Part shown: in pieces, positions 1 through 5,949 of the stretch
Position numbering within the stretch: position 1 is the first letter of the stretch
Layout: each line of letters begins with the position of its first letter
Assembly (NCBI GenBank): GCA_016763235.1
Contig: JAESUE010000078.1
Span: forward strand, 1 to 12,360
Source of the DNA: Pseudomonadales bacterium
GTDB taxonomy: Bacteria; Pseudomonadota; Gammaproteobacteria; Pseudomonadales; UBA3067
DNA: 12,360 nt
Direction of reading: 5' to 3'
Program-made: the position numbers and the translations under genes
The notes under the pieces: model-generated
The model's input: only the letters and a program-made list of their open reading frames with translations
Database searches by the model: none
What the model was told of the DNA's origin: nothing

Positions 1-415
1 CGAGATGTTTCAGAATGCGGCCTGGTGTGCCCACAATGATGTGTGCGCCGTATTCGAGGGAGCCAATTTGAGGGCCAATAGGCGCGCCGCCACACAAGGT
101 CAGCACTTTGGTATTGTCTGCGCTGCGGGCAAGGCGACGAATTTCCTTCGCAACTTGGTCGGCCAGTTCGCGGGTAGGGCACAAAACCAGCGCTTGGCAA
201 CCAAAGTAACGCGGGTTAAGTGGGTTGAGCAGGCCGATACCAAAGGCGGCGGTTTTACCGCTGCCGGTTCGTGCTTTAGCAATGACATCATCGCCCGCGA
301 GAATATGGGGCAGGCTTTGTGCTTGAATGGCGGTCATTTCGGTATAACCAAGGGATTCCAAATTGCTGAGCATGTGTTCGGAGAGAGGTAGGGACGAGAA
401 GTCGGTAGAAGTCAC
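1..415 (-). CDS. dbpA: ATP-dependent RNA helicase DbpA, N-terminal part (runs off the left edge)
   Basis: DEAD-box helicase that acts in late assembly of the 50S ribosomal subunit; E. coli DbpA is activated by hairpin 92 of 23S rRNA, which it recognises through a C-terminal domain lying outside this window. The 138 visible residues carry a Q-motif region (TAIQAQSLP), motif I ARTGSGKT, motif Ia PTRELADQV, a LTLCGG block and motif Ib TPGR in order. The run QALVLCPTRELADQV and the LTLCGG block match DbpA rather than RhlE or SrmB. The reading frame has no ATG at its beginning. GTG at 413-415 gives an N-terminus of normal DbpA length (TSTDFSSLPLSEHML), but its Shine-Dalgarno sequence is weak. It is divergent from rhlE. 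Confidence 0.93.
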   Translation of the reverse strand, partial: MTSTDFSSLPLSEHMLSNLESLGYTEMTAIQAQSLPHILAGDDVIAKARTGSGKTAAFGIGLLNPLNPRYFGCQALVLCPTRELADQVAKEIRRLARSADNTKVLTLCGGAPIGPQIGSLEYGAHIIVGTPGRILKHL

Positions 416-445
416 TGGGCGGGCCTGTATGGAGAATGTCGCGGC

Positions 446-454
446 AGTGTAGCA
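446..454 (-). promoter_or_regulatory. Candidate extended -10 promoter for dbpA
   Basis: Read on the minus strand this is TGCTACACT, an extended -10 element (TG-N-TACACT). No good -35 hexamer lies 17 bp upstream, as is usual for extended -10 promoters. Transcription would start near 439 and leave a leader of about 24 nt before the GTG. Confidence 0.4.
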
Positions 455-556
455 GTTGAGGCTGCAGAGTTCTCTAAAGATGGGTTTGGGGTAACGATTC
501 AGCGTGTCCTCAAATTTGAATGCAATCTAAACAGTTGCAGAGTTCGCTGAGTAGTT

Positions 557-583
557 ACGGCTGTTTTTGATAAAAGAAGCCGT
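557..583. other. Hairpin in the dbpA-rhlE intergenic region
   Basis: ACGGCT (557-562) and AGCCGT (578-583) are perfect reverse complements. Inside them TTTT (565-568) and AAAA (572-575) extend the stem around a GAT loop, leaving one mismatch and one wobble pair. It lies about 140 bp upstream of the dbpA GTG and outside both predicted transcripts. It could be a protein-binding palindrome or a terminator remnant. Confidence 0.4.
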
Positions 584-696
584 TTAATCTCATGGATTTG
601 CATCGACTATTCTTGTAAATATGACCTTTAAAACGTGAGTTATAATGGTTAAGACGTTTAGTGTCTCTTTGGGTTGTATGGTTCGATCATGCTCAA

Positions 697-724
697 ATAC
701 ACATAACTGTGTATATTGTCACAG
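697..724. promoter_or_regulatory. Overlapping inverted repeats upstream of the rhlE promoter
   Basis: ATACACA (697-703) and TGTGTAT (708-714) form perfect 7-bp arms around TAAC. CTGTG (707-711) and CACAG (720-724) form a second, overlapping pair with an 8-bp spacer. They lie about 60-85 bp upstream of the candidate rhlE -10, where a regulator could bind. The protein is unknown. Confidence 0.3.
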
Positions 725-781
725 GTGCAAGTATCGAGGAATCTTCGTTACATCTTTGCAATCGCATTTCATTTTACGAAC

Positions 782-790
782 TGTTATAGT
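782..790 (+). promoter_or_regulatory. Candidate extended -10 promoter for rhlE
   Basis: TGTTATAGT is an extended -10 element with five of six matches to TATAAT. The nearest -35-like hexamer (TTGCAA, 756-761) has a spacer of 23 bp, too long to count. The predicted start near 797 leaves a leader of about 130 nt. A consensus TATAAT at 641-646 is an alternative but has no -35 at usable spacing. Confidence 0.45.
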
Positions 791-796
791 GCGCCA

Positions 797-927
797 TCTT
801 TTTCAGCACGCTTCAGTCCGTGCTATCCGCTGGGGTTCTTTCCCTTGCAAATCAATCTGTTCCCTCCTGGACTGTGCACGCCAAAATGGTGTGAGCAGGC
901 GGTAACCTAACCCTTAAAGGGTCTTAC
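797..927 (+). promoter_or_regulatory. Hairpin-rich 5' leader of rhlE
   Basis: This leader has three local structures. AGCACG (805-810) pairs with CGTGCT (819-824) over an 8-nt loop. CACGCC (877-882) pairs with GGTGTG (888-893) over AAAAT, including one G-U pair. ACCCTT (910-915) and AAGGGT (917-922) form an inverted repeat overlapping the ribosome binding site AAAGG (916-920). The last cannot close as a one-base loop, but either arm could pair elsewhere. Long structured leaders are common on cold-responsive helicase mRNAs, so post-transcriptional control is plausible but unproven. Confidence 0.35.
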
Positions 928-2199
928 ATGTCATTTGAATCCCTCGGTCTTCGGGCCGAACTGCTGCGTGCCGTTTCGGACAGCGGTTACAGCACTCCTA
1001 CGCCTATTCAGCAACAAGCTATTCCCGCGATACTTGAAGGTCGCGATTTAATGGGTGGTGCGCAAACGGGAACAGGTAAAACTGCAGGTTTTACCCTGCC
1101 ACTGTTGCAGCGTTTAATGGAATCAGAACAAACTGGAAAAAGTGGTAAGCGCCCTGTTCGCGCTTTGGTTTTAACGCCTACCCGTGAGCTAGCGGCTCAG
1201 GTGGCAGAAAGCGTTGAAACGTATGGCAAGCATTTGCCTCTTAAAACGGCGGTTATTTTTGGCGGCGTAAAGATCAATCCACAAATCGAAAAACTACGCA
1301 GAGGGGTGGATATTCTGGTAGCCACACCGGGTCGTTTGTTGGATCACGCACAACAACGCACGGTTGATTTGCGTAATGTGGATATTCTCGTGTTGGATGA
1401 GGCCGACCGTATGCTCGATATGGGCTTTATTAACGACATTAAAAAATTGCTGGCTCTCTTACCCAAAAACAAACAAACACTGCTGTTTTCTGCGACATTT
1501 TCAGATGATATAAAAAAGCTGGCTAACGGCTTGATGAATGACCCCATTTTGGTCGAAGTGGGTGGTCGTAATACGGCTTCTGAGCGGGTTGAGCAGGTGG
1601 TTCATCCGGTTGATAAGGCTCGAAAACGTGAGCTCTTGTCTTTCCTTATCGGGAGCAACAATTGGCATCAGGTATTGGTATTTACCCGCACCAAGCATGG
1701 TGCGAATCGTCTTACTGAGCAACTAGGTAAAGATGGCATCACCGCAGCAGCGATTCACGGCAACAAAAGCCAAGGTGCGCGAACCAGAGCGTTATCGGAA
1801 TTTAAGGAAAATAAAGTGCGGGTTTTAGTGGCAACCGATATTGCTGCCCGTGGTCTTGATATTGATCAGCTTCCGCACGTGGTGAACTACGAATTACCGA
1901 ATATTGCAGAAGATTATGTGCATCGTATTGGTCGCACCGGGCGCGCTGGCAACGAAGGGGAAGCCATGTCTTTAGTCTGTGTCGATGAGCTGAGACTGTT
2001 GCGCGACATTGAGCGTTTGATGAAACGTGACATTCCGAAAGTGACGATTGATGGGTATGCACCTGATCCAAAAATTAAGGCAGAGCCAATTCAGAATGGT
2101 CGCCAGCAACGTAAACCACGCCCTCAGGGTAATAACGCGAATAGACGCCCTAGCAGCAATGGCAATGGCGGGCGTTCAAGGCGTCATAGTGCCGCATAG
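928..2199 (+). CDS. rhlE: ATP-dependent RNA helicase RhlE
   Basis: Cytoplasmic DEAD-box helicase that remodels RNA during ribosome maturation and RNA decay. The 423-residue product carries the full motif set: Q motif PTPIQQQAIP (24-33), motif I AQTGTGKT (45-52), PTRELA (84-89), TPGR (133-136), DEAD (157-160), SAT (188-190), the VLVFTRTKHGAN block (249-260), ARGLDI (307-312) and HRIGRTGR (332-339). The signatures AEPIQNGRQQR and HGNKSQGARTRAL match RhlE over SrmB, DeaD or DbpA. The last 30 or so residues are a disordered tail rich in Arg, Asn, Gly and Pro, as usual in RhlE, likely to bind RNA nonspecifically. The ATG is preceded by AAAGG at a spacing of 7 nt. It diverges from dbpA, another ribosome-assembly helicase, and converges on rsuA. 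Confidence 0.97.
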   Translation: MSFESLGLRAELLRAVSDSGYSTPTPIQQQAIPAILEGRDLMGGAQTGTGKTAGFTLPLLQRLMESEQTGKSGKRPVRALVLTPTRELAAQVAESVETYGKHLPLKTAVIFGGVKINPQIEKLRRGVDILVATPGRLLDHAQQRTVDLRNVDILVLDEADRMLDMGFINDIKKLLALLPKNKQTLLFSATFSDDIKKLANGLMNDPILVEVGGRNTASERVEQVVHPVDKARKRELLSFLIGSNNWHQVLVFTRTKHGANRLTEQLGKDGITAAAIHGNKSQGARTRALSEFKENKVRVLVATDIAARGLDIDQLPHVVNYELPNIAEDYVHRIGRTGRAGNEGEAMSLVCVDELRLLRDIERLMKRDIPKVTIDGYAPDPKIKAEPIQNGRQQRKPRPQGNNANRRPSSNGNGGRSRRHSAA

Positions 2200-2218
2200 G
2201 TAGTTAAAGCTTGAGTTT

Positions 2219-2304
2219 CGGGGTTCAAATGCACGAACTATTCTGTAGGTTGGGTTGAACGAAGTGAAACCCAACACTCTGCGCAAGTGCTGTATTGAAC
2301 CCCG
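2219..2304. terminator. Nested inverted repeat between convergent rhlE and rsuA, likely bidirectional terminator
   Basis: CGGGGTTCAA (2219-2228) and TTGAACCCCG (2295-2304) are perfect 10-bp arms. Inside them GCAC (2231-2234) pairs with GTGC (2287-2290), and inside those is a REP-like hairpin. The structure spans nearly the whole gap between the two stop codons (2199 and 2308). It lacks a strong U-tract on either strand, so it may block transcripts or protect 3' ends rather than act as a classical intrinsic terminator. Confidence 0.55.
2245..2276 (+). repeat. REP-like palindromic element, copy 1
   Basis: A 32-bp element with perfect 8-bp arms GTTGGGTT (2249-2256) and AACCCAAC (2268-2275) around an 11-nt loop, preceded by GTAG. 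Its reverse complement matches the element at 5664-5695 at 30 of 32 positions and is similarly close to that at 5841-5872. Short extragenic palindromes of the form GTAGGTTGGGT...ACCCAAC are dispersed in many bacterial genomes. Confidence 0.75.
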
Positions 2305-2307
2305 TAA

Positions 2308-3027
2308 CTATTCAGAGTGGTGAAGCATGTTTGCCACTTCCTGCTCTGATAGCGCCCGATGTTGTTCTTCGGCCAAGTTTGTATCTAAAGCAAGCGGGCC
2401 AATGGCAAGCCGGTGCAGAGCAAGCACCTTGTTTTGAAAGCGTCCAAACATGCGCTTGATTTGATGATAGCGCCCTTCTGTTAAGTTTATCTCGGCTTCA
2501 TAATCATTGATTATTTCAAGTTTTGCGGGGCGCGTAGTAATGCCTTCGTATGCGAAAAACAAACCTTCAGAAAAAGCATTAACATAGTCTTCGTTGAGCG
2601 GTTTTTCTACGGTAACTCGGTAGCGCTTGCTGATATTATTTTCGGGCGAGGCGAGATAACGTGACCAACGGCCATCGTTGGTGAGTAATAACAGGCCCGT
2701 GGAATTAAAATCTAAACGACCGGCGATGTGTAAATCAGCGTGATCCCCTGGGCCGAGTAAGTCTACAACGGTTTTGTGCTGGGGGTCTTTGGTGGCGCTG
2801 ACCACCCCCTTGGGTTTATTCAGCATCACATACTTCGGCGTGAGAGCCTGTAGAACTTGATCATTCACGACGATATGTGAAAACTCGTTAATGATCATTT
2901 GGCCATTATTAACCACGTTTTTATCCACGCATACTTGACCACGCGCCAGCAGGAGTTGGACATCCCGCTGGGGGAGGTTGAGCTGGCGTCGAATAAAACG
3001 ATCAAGTCGCGCTTGTTTTGCTTTCAA
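2308..3027 (-). CDS. rsuA: 16S rRNA pseudouridine(516) synthase RsuA
   Basis: Isomerises U516 of 16S rRNA to pseudouridine during 30S maturation in the cytoplasm. The 239-residue product has an S4-type RNA-binding N-terminus (about 6-55, ARLDRFIRRQL), then the RsuA catalytic fold: MLNKPKGVVSATKDP (68-82), the active-site segment GRLDFNSTGLLLLTNDG (103-119) with catalytic Asp106, and EGRYHQIKRMF (184-194). Length and motifs fit RsuA rather than RluB/E/F. The frame has no ATG or GTG at its beginning. TTG at 3025-3027 is the only ordinary start codon between the in-frame stop at 3043-3045 and the S4 domain, and no good Shine-Dalgarno precedes it. It lies 47 nt after yaiL on the same strand, so the two are probably cotranscribed. 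Confidence 0.93.
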   Translation of the reverse strand: MKAKQARLDRFIRRQLNLPQRDVQLLLARGQVCVDKNVVNNGQMIINEFSHIVVNDQVLQALTPKYVMLNKPKGVVSATKDPQHKTVVDLLGPGDHADLHIAGRLDFNSTGLLLLTNDGRWSRYLASPENNISKRYRVTVEKPLNEDYVNAFSEGLFFAYEGITTRPAKLEIINDYEAEINLTEGRYHQIKRMFGRFQNKVLALHRLAIGPLALDTNLAEEQHRALSEQEVANMLHHSE

Positions 3028-3062
3028 GGGATTAATCTGTATTTAACAGGAATGCCTAACAT
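3024..3062 (-). CDS. Possible 12-codon coupling mini-ORF upstream of rsuA
   Basis: In the yaiL-rsuA gap an ATG at 3060-3062 opens a 12-residue frame (MLGIPVKYRLIP). Its TGA (3024-3026) overlaps the rsuA TTG start (3025-3027) as TTGA. Such stop-start overlaps allow a terminating ribosome to re-initiate, which could explain how a TTG without a clear Shine-Dalgarno is used. The frame is short enough to occur by chance, and the ribosome binding site before its ATG is weak (GGGCGA). Confidence 0.25.
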   Translation of the reverse strand: MLGIPVKYRLIP

Positions 3063-3074
3063 TCGCCCAGTGGC

Positions 3075-3605
3075 TTACCACATTAAATCATCAGGAATTT
3101 GAAAGTCTGCGTAAGGGTCATCTTCTGCGATGTGCTCTTCATTGCCGGTATTTAATACTACGATAAAACTGGCGTCACGCTGGGAGATTTTTTCAGCCAC
3201 TTTTTTGGGCACCAGCGCATAGCTCTCTTTTAAACGGGCAATCGCAATAATACCGTTCACCAGTTGTGATTGCAGAGTGGCATTCACATAGAGTTTTTTG
3301 ATGGTTTTACCGTCGCTGAATTGATACGCGATATCGCCTTTGGCGTGGTCAATTTGATTGCTTTGAATCAGCTGTTTAATTTGGGCAAGAACTTCTTTTT
3401 GTGCAATTTGCTCATTTCTTTGCTGGCTCAAGGCTTTATCGCGTTCGGCTTTTTCTTTCTGGACTTGCTTTGCGAGCCTGCTGGCTTCGTCTACTTCGGG
3501 TGAATTGGTTCTTTTAGCGTGTTGATGCGCTTTTTTGAGAGAATTAGCCTTTTTTTTATCCACCAAGCCGGCTTTCATTAACTGTTCTTGCAAAGATTTT
3601 GCCAT
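3075..3605 (-). CDS. yaiL: DUF2058 family protein YaiL
   Basis: Member of the YaiL/DUF2058 family of small cytoplasmic, apparently nucleoprotein-associated proteins; the biochemical role is not established. The 176-residue product matches the family along its length: SLQEQLMKAGLVDKKKA at the N-terminus, a highly charged helical stretch (about 20-70, rich in Lys, Glu and Gln, likely coiled coil), FSDGKTIKKLYV and LVNGIIAIARL blocks, then the C-terminal signatures KISQRDASFIVVLN and DDPYADFQIPDDLMW. The ATG at 3603-3605 fits the family N-terminus; the Shine-Dalgarno is only moderate. It is followed by rsuA after 47 nt, so the pair probably forms an operon. Confidence 0.93.
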   Translation of the reverse strand: MAKSLQEQLMKAGLVDKKKANSLKKAHQHAKRTNSPEVDEASRLAKQVQKEKAERDKALSQQRNEQIAQKEVLAQIKQLIQSNQIDHAKGDIAYQFSDGKTIKKLYVNATLQSQLVNGIIAIARLKESYALVPKKVAEKISQRDASFIVVLNTGNEEHIAEDDPYADFQIPDDLMW

Positions 3606-3637
3606 GGGGTTGCCACTCGCTGAGTTTGAAGAGCTGT

Positions 3638-3666
3638 AAGGTATTTTAAAGCAGGGAGCGGGTCAA
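3638..3666 (-). promoter_or_regulatory. Candidate sigma-70 promoter for yaiL-rsuA
   Basis: On the minus strand TTGACC (3661-3666) is a good -35, followed after exactly 17 bp by the weaker -10 TACCTT (3638-3643). The distance to the yaiL ATG at 3605 leaves a leader of about 25 nt. Confidence 0.4.
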
Positions 3667-3717
3667 GAGCGAATGTAGAGGGTGAGCATGATGGCATAGG
3701 GTCGTTGTGTGGAAAAA

Positions 3718-3769
3718 TGTTGAGTTTGACTGCGTTCTTGGCAACGGCTTCATGCAGTCGAACCCAACA
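3718..3769. repeat. Diverged REP-like hairpin between the cytochrome gene and yaiL
   Basis: TGTTGAGTTTGACTGC (3718-3733) and GCAGTCGAACCCAACA (3754-3769) are reverse complements at 14 of 16 positions, around a 20-nt centre that holds a small internal GTT/AAC pairing. The outer TGTTG...CCCAACA resembles the REP-like elements at 2245, 5664 and 5841 but has longer arms. It lies downstream of the cytochrome stop at 3863 and may end that transcript. I see no other feature in 3606-3862 apart from the yaiL promoter. Confidence 0.6.
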
Positions 3770-3862
3770 TGCAGGATAGTTTCTGCCATTTTTAAGCGCG
3801 AAACTTGAGCACTTATTAGTTGAATCCAAGTCTTATGTGCAGAGGTGAAAATTTACCGGAGC

Positions 3863-5542
3863 TTATTGTTGCGACCAATCTAATCGAATATCCCATTTGT
3901 AAAAGATCTCTTTCGGCAAAGTGGGTGCGGTTTTATTATCAATATCTTTATACACATTAATGGGTGGTCGAGCGGATGCATCGCGCCCGAAAATATAATC
4001 TTGATCTTCAACAATCACCCGGTAGGATTTATTCAATAATAAAGCGCGCTTTTTTGAGGGTGTTATCAGTGTATAAACATCTTTCGCATGCTGTACTTTT
4101 TTGGTGTTGATTTGGCCGTTATTTTTAAACCAGCGTTTTTTCATTTCAGGGTTGTTACGGAATTCACTGCCTCCTGCTGCACGTTCGAGATACGTAAGAA
4201 TCTCGCCTTTTTGTTCGCCCATATTGGGCGCGTCAGGCATTCCCCTGAGATTAAGGTAAGCCCAACCTAAAGCACCGTCTATTTTTCGCGGGAATGAAAA
4301 GGTTTTATCAATGGTCGAACCAATAGAACTATGGCAACCCATACAAGAAAAATTCTCTTCGTAGGTGTAGGTTCTCAAGCGGCCGGTTTTATCTTCAATA
4401 AACCCTTGTACTGACCAACCCGAACCATTGTCTAAACCGTTATCATGAAGATTAGAATAACCAGGCAGATAGCCATCGTCTTTTGCATAGGCTTCTTCGC
4501 GATAATTTTCACGTAATGAAATAAGCGGGTAATTTACCCACTTTTTCATATAGCGCACTTCTTTCATACGGCGTGAAAAGGTGACTTCGCCATTGTTATC
4601 GATATCTAAATATCGCACCGTATGTAAAAATTCAGTTTTTTCTGGGTAAGTGCTGGCTTGTAAAAAATGGGTTTTGGCAGCGCCGACATAGCTATCTAAG
4701 ACAGTGATGTTGTTGATGGTATTCATGACACCATCTTTATTTAAATCGGCCTGTAATAAATTTTCATCAAGGTCTTGTGTGGAAATTTCTTTTAAGTTTT
4801 TAATGTTCGCTTCGACAATGGCGAGGTTAGCTCGGTAGATTTGCTCTGAATAATTGCCACTGCTATCGCTGCGATAATCTTTACCTAAACGAATCATTAC
4901 ATCATCGGTACTGCCGTTGGTGGGCCAGAAGGTGCTGGGGAAAGGTTTGTAGTTAAACGCAACCCAATGGCTACCGTCTTTGGCCAGCCCATTTTTTCCA
5001 AATGCAACCGGGCCATCTTGCAGGTTTTTAAGATCAGGAACCCAACCTTTAAATTCAGTTTGTTTTAAACGCCCTGCCAGTTCTGAATAATTATCTTCGC
5101 GTACCCACTGAAGAATTTCTTTATCGGTGATCTCTGCTATGCGTTCACTTCTATCTTCAAATAGATTTTTCCAGTGGTTAACGGTGCCCTGATCACTAAA
5201 ACTATAGGCCACTTGTAAGCCGCCATCGCCCATGGTGTTTTCACGGCCTTCAATAGGGTTTTGATGACAAACATAACAGGGGTTATGTTTACCTTCAGTT
5301 TTTGTATAACACATGGGGGGAATAATGGCTTCGCGGTTATACATGGCTTTAACTGGGTGCGTTATCGGTTTAGGTGGGATAACCGAATCACTATTTTTTA
5401 ATGCCTTAATTAAGTTTTGGTAGTCGGTAAGAAGTTCTGGCTGCGGAGAATTTTTAGCGATATTTGTTTGTGTTGTTTCGCTTGCGCTTAAAGGGGGGGC
5501 AATTAAAAAAGAAATAATAAACAGCATGTATTTTTTAAACAC
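3863..5542 (-). CDS. Exported cytochrome c-like protein with two CXXCH heme motifs and EF-hand-like loops
   Basis: I do not recognise a named family. The 559-residue product starts with a Sec signal peptide (MFKKYMLFIISFLIAPPLSA, cleavage near 20), so it is periplasmic or beyond. Two heme c attachment motifs are visible, CYVCH (89-93) and CMGCH (400-404), some 310 residues apart; Cys78 is unpaired. Between them are two calcium-loop-like segments, DLNKDG (266-271) and DIDNNGEV (313-320); the second lacks the usual acidic residue at loop position 12. The middle region is rich in Trp and Tyr. No peroxidase, nitrite reductase or P460 signature is evident. The start is GTG at 5540-5542, supported by AAGG 8 nt upstream and an intact signal peptide; ATG at 5527 is an alternative that shortens the basic n-region. 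It appears monocistronic. An electron-transfer or redox-enzyme role is inferred only from the heme motifs. Confidence 0.75.
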   Translation of the reverse strand: MFKKYMLFIISFLIAPPLSASETTQTNIAKNSPQPELLTDYQNLIKALKNSDSVIPPKPITHPVKAMYNREAIIPPMCYTKTEGKHNPCYVCHQNPIEGRENTMGDGGLQVAYSFSDQGTVNHWKNLFEDRSERIAEITDKEILQWVREDNYSELAGRLKQTEFKGWVPDLKNLQDGPVAFGKNGLAKDGSHWVAFNYKPFPSTFWPTNGSTDDVMIRLGKDYRSDSSGNYSEQIYRANLAIVEANIKNLKEISTQDLDENLLQADLNKDGVMNTINNITVLDSYVGAAKTHFLQASTYPEKTEFLHTVRYLDIDNNGEVTFSRRMKEVRYMKKWVNYPLISLRENYREEAYAKDDGYLPGYSNLHDNGLDNGSGWSVQGFIEDKTGRLRTYTYEENFSCMGCHSSIGSTIDKTFSFPRKIDGALGWAYLNLRGMPDAPNMGEQKGEILTYLERAAGGSEFRNNPEMKKRWFKNNGQINTKKVQHAKDVYTLITPSKKRALLLNKSYRVIVEDQDYIFGRDASARPPINVYKDIDNKTAPTLPKEIFYKWDIRLDWSQQ

Positions 5543-5593
5543 TACGAAAACCTTAATTTATTGATGATGATGATGCTGGTGTTATGAGTGAGC

Positions 5594-5622
5594 GTTTTAT
5601 TTAAACCCTCTTCGCTATTCAA
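5594..5622 (-). promoter_or_regulatory. Candidate promoter for the cytochrome-like gene
   Basis: On the minus strand TTGAAT (5617-5622, four of six) and TAAAAC (5594-5599, four of six) are separated by 17 bp and end about 50 nt before the GTG start. The promoter lies inside copy A of the tandem repeat. The equivalent stretch of copy B is altered by an insertion. Confidence 0.35.
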
Positions 5623-5663
5623 CGACATGAATAATCATCATGTGGCAAGGCTCATTTCGACAT

Positions 5664-5695
5664 TGTTGGGTGTCACTTCGTTCGACCCAACCTAC
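5664..5695 (-). repeat. REP-like palindromic element, copy 2
   Basis: A 32-bp element with 7-bp arms GTTGGGT and ACCCAAC around a loop containing CACTTCGTTC. It is in the opposite orientation to the copy at 2245, from which it differs at 2 positions, and differs from the copy at 5841 at 1. Confidence 0.75.
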
Positions 5696-5725
5696 GGGGT
5701 GGGTGCTTCGTGATTTGAGTTAACT

Positions 5726-5894
5726 ATGATGCTGGTGTTATGCGCTAGCTCTTTATTTAATCTTGTCGCTATTTGGATATAAGCCCCTTTGCTATTCACC
5801 GGCATCAATAATCATCACGTGGCAAGGCTCATTTCGACATTGTTGGGTATCACTTCGTTCGACCCAACCTACGGGGTCGGTGCTTCGTGATTGA
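5726..5894. repeat. Tandem duplication, copy B (gene-distal)
   Basis: Partner of copy A, offset by 156 bp at its left end and 177 bp at its right. The difference is an insertion of about 21 bp around 5768-5790 that includes a second CTATT. High identity in the right half against drift in the left suggests either uneven divergence or later homogenisation around the REP-like core. Confidence 0.85.
5841..5872 (-). repeat. REP-like palindromic element, copy 3
   Basis: Same 32-bp element as at 5664-5695 with a single base change next to the left arm. It lies within copy B, so copies 2 and 3 arose by the local duplication rather than by separate insertion. Confidence 0.75.
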
Positions 5895-5895
5895 T

Positions 5896-5933
5896 AATGC
5901 GTGGTAGGAAGAACAGCCTTCCTACCACGCATT
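5896..5933. terminator. Strong hairpin terminator downstream of the PhoX-like gene
   Basis: Perfect 16-bp stem: AATGCGTGGTAGGAAG (5896-5911) and CTTCCTACCACGCATT (5918-5933) around AACAGC. It lies 16 nt beyond the stop at 5950. The T-run (5932-5936) is on the plus-strand side, while the minus-strand transcript would continue into ATCAATC, so it is a weak U-tract for the gene it appears to serve. It may work in both directions or as a 3'-end stabiliser. Confidence 0.7.
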
Positions 5934-5949
5934 TTTCATAGAGAGATAT

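Larger units (their letters stand above)
5570..5717. repeat. Tandem duplication, copy A (gene-proximal)
   Basis: It begins with a 17-bp block (ATGATGCTGGTGTTATG, 5570-5586) repeated exactly at 5726-5742. Its right part (5630-5715) matches 5807-5892 at 83 of 86 positions. The left part is more diverged and about 21 bp shorter than in copy B. It holds the candidate cytochrome promoter and a REP-like core. Confidence 0.85.

Noticed and set aside
5..391. 128-codon plus-strand open frame
   Set aside because: It is antisense to dbpA, whose helicase motifs are clear on the minus strand.
707..724. LexA-like box CTG...CAG
   Set aside because: The spacer is 12 bp rather than the 10 bp of the gammaproteobacterial LexA box.
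645..905. 86-codon plus-strand frame containing a CXXCH-like CVYCH
   Set aside because: No signal peptide, family resemblance or ribosome binding site; it covers the rhlE promoter and structured leader, so the heme-like motif is a coincidence.
3578..3829. 83-codon minus-strand frame upstream of yaiL
   Set aside because: It overlaps the yaiL start and promoter and the REP-like hairpin, with no protein-like features.
5570..5894. CRISPR-like or satellite array
   Set aside because: Only two copies are present, with no regular spacers and no cas genes.
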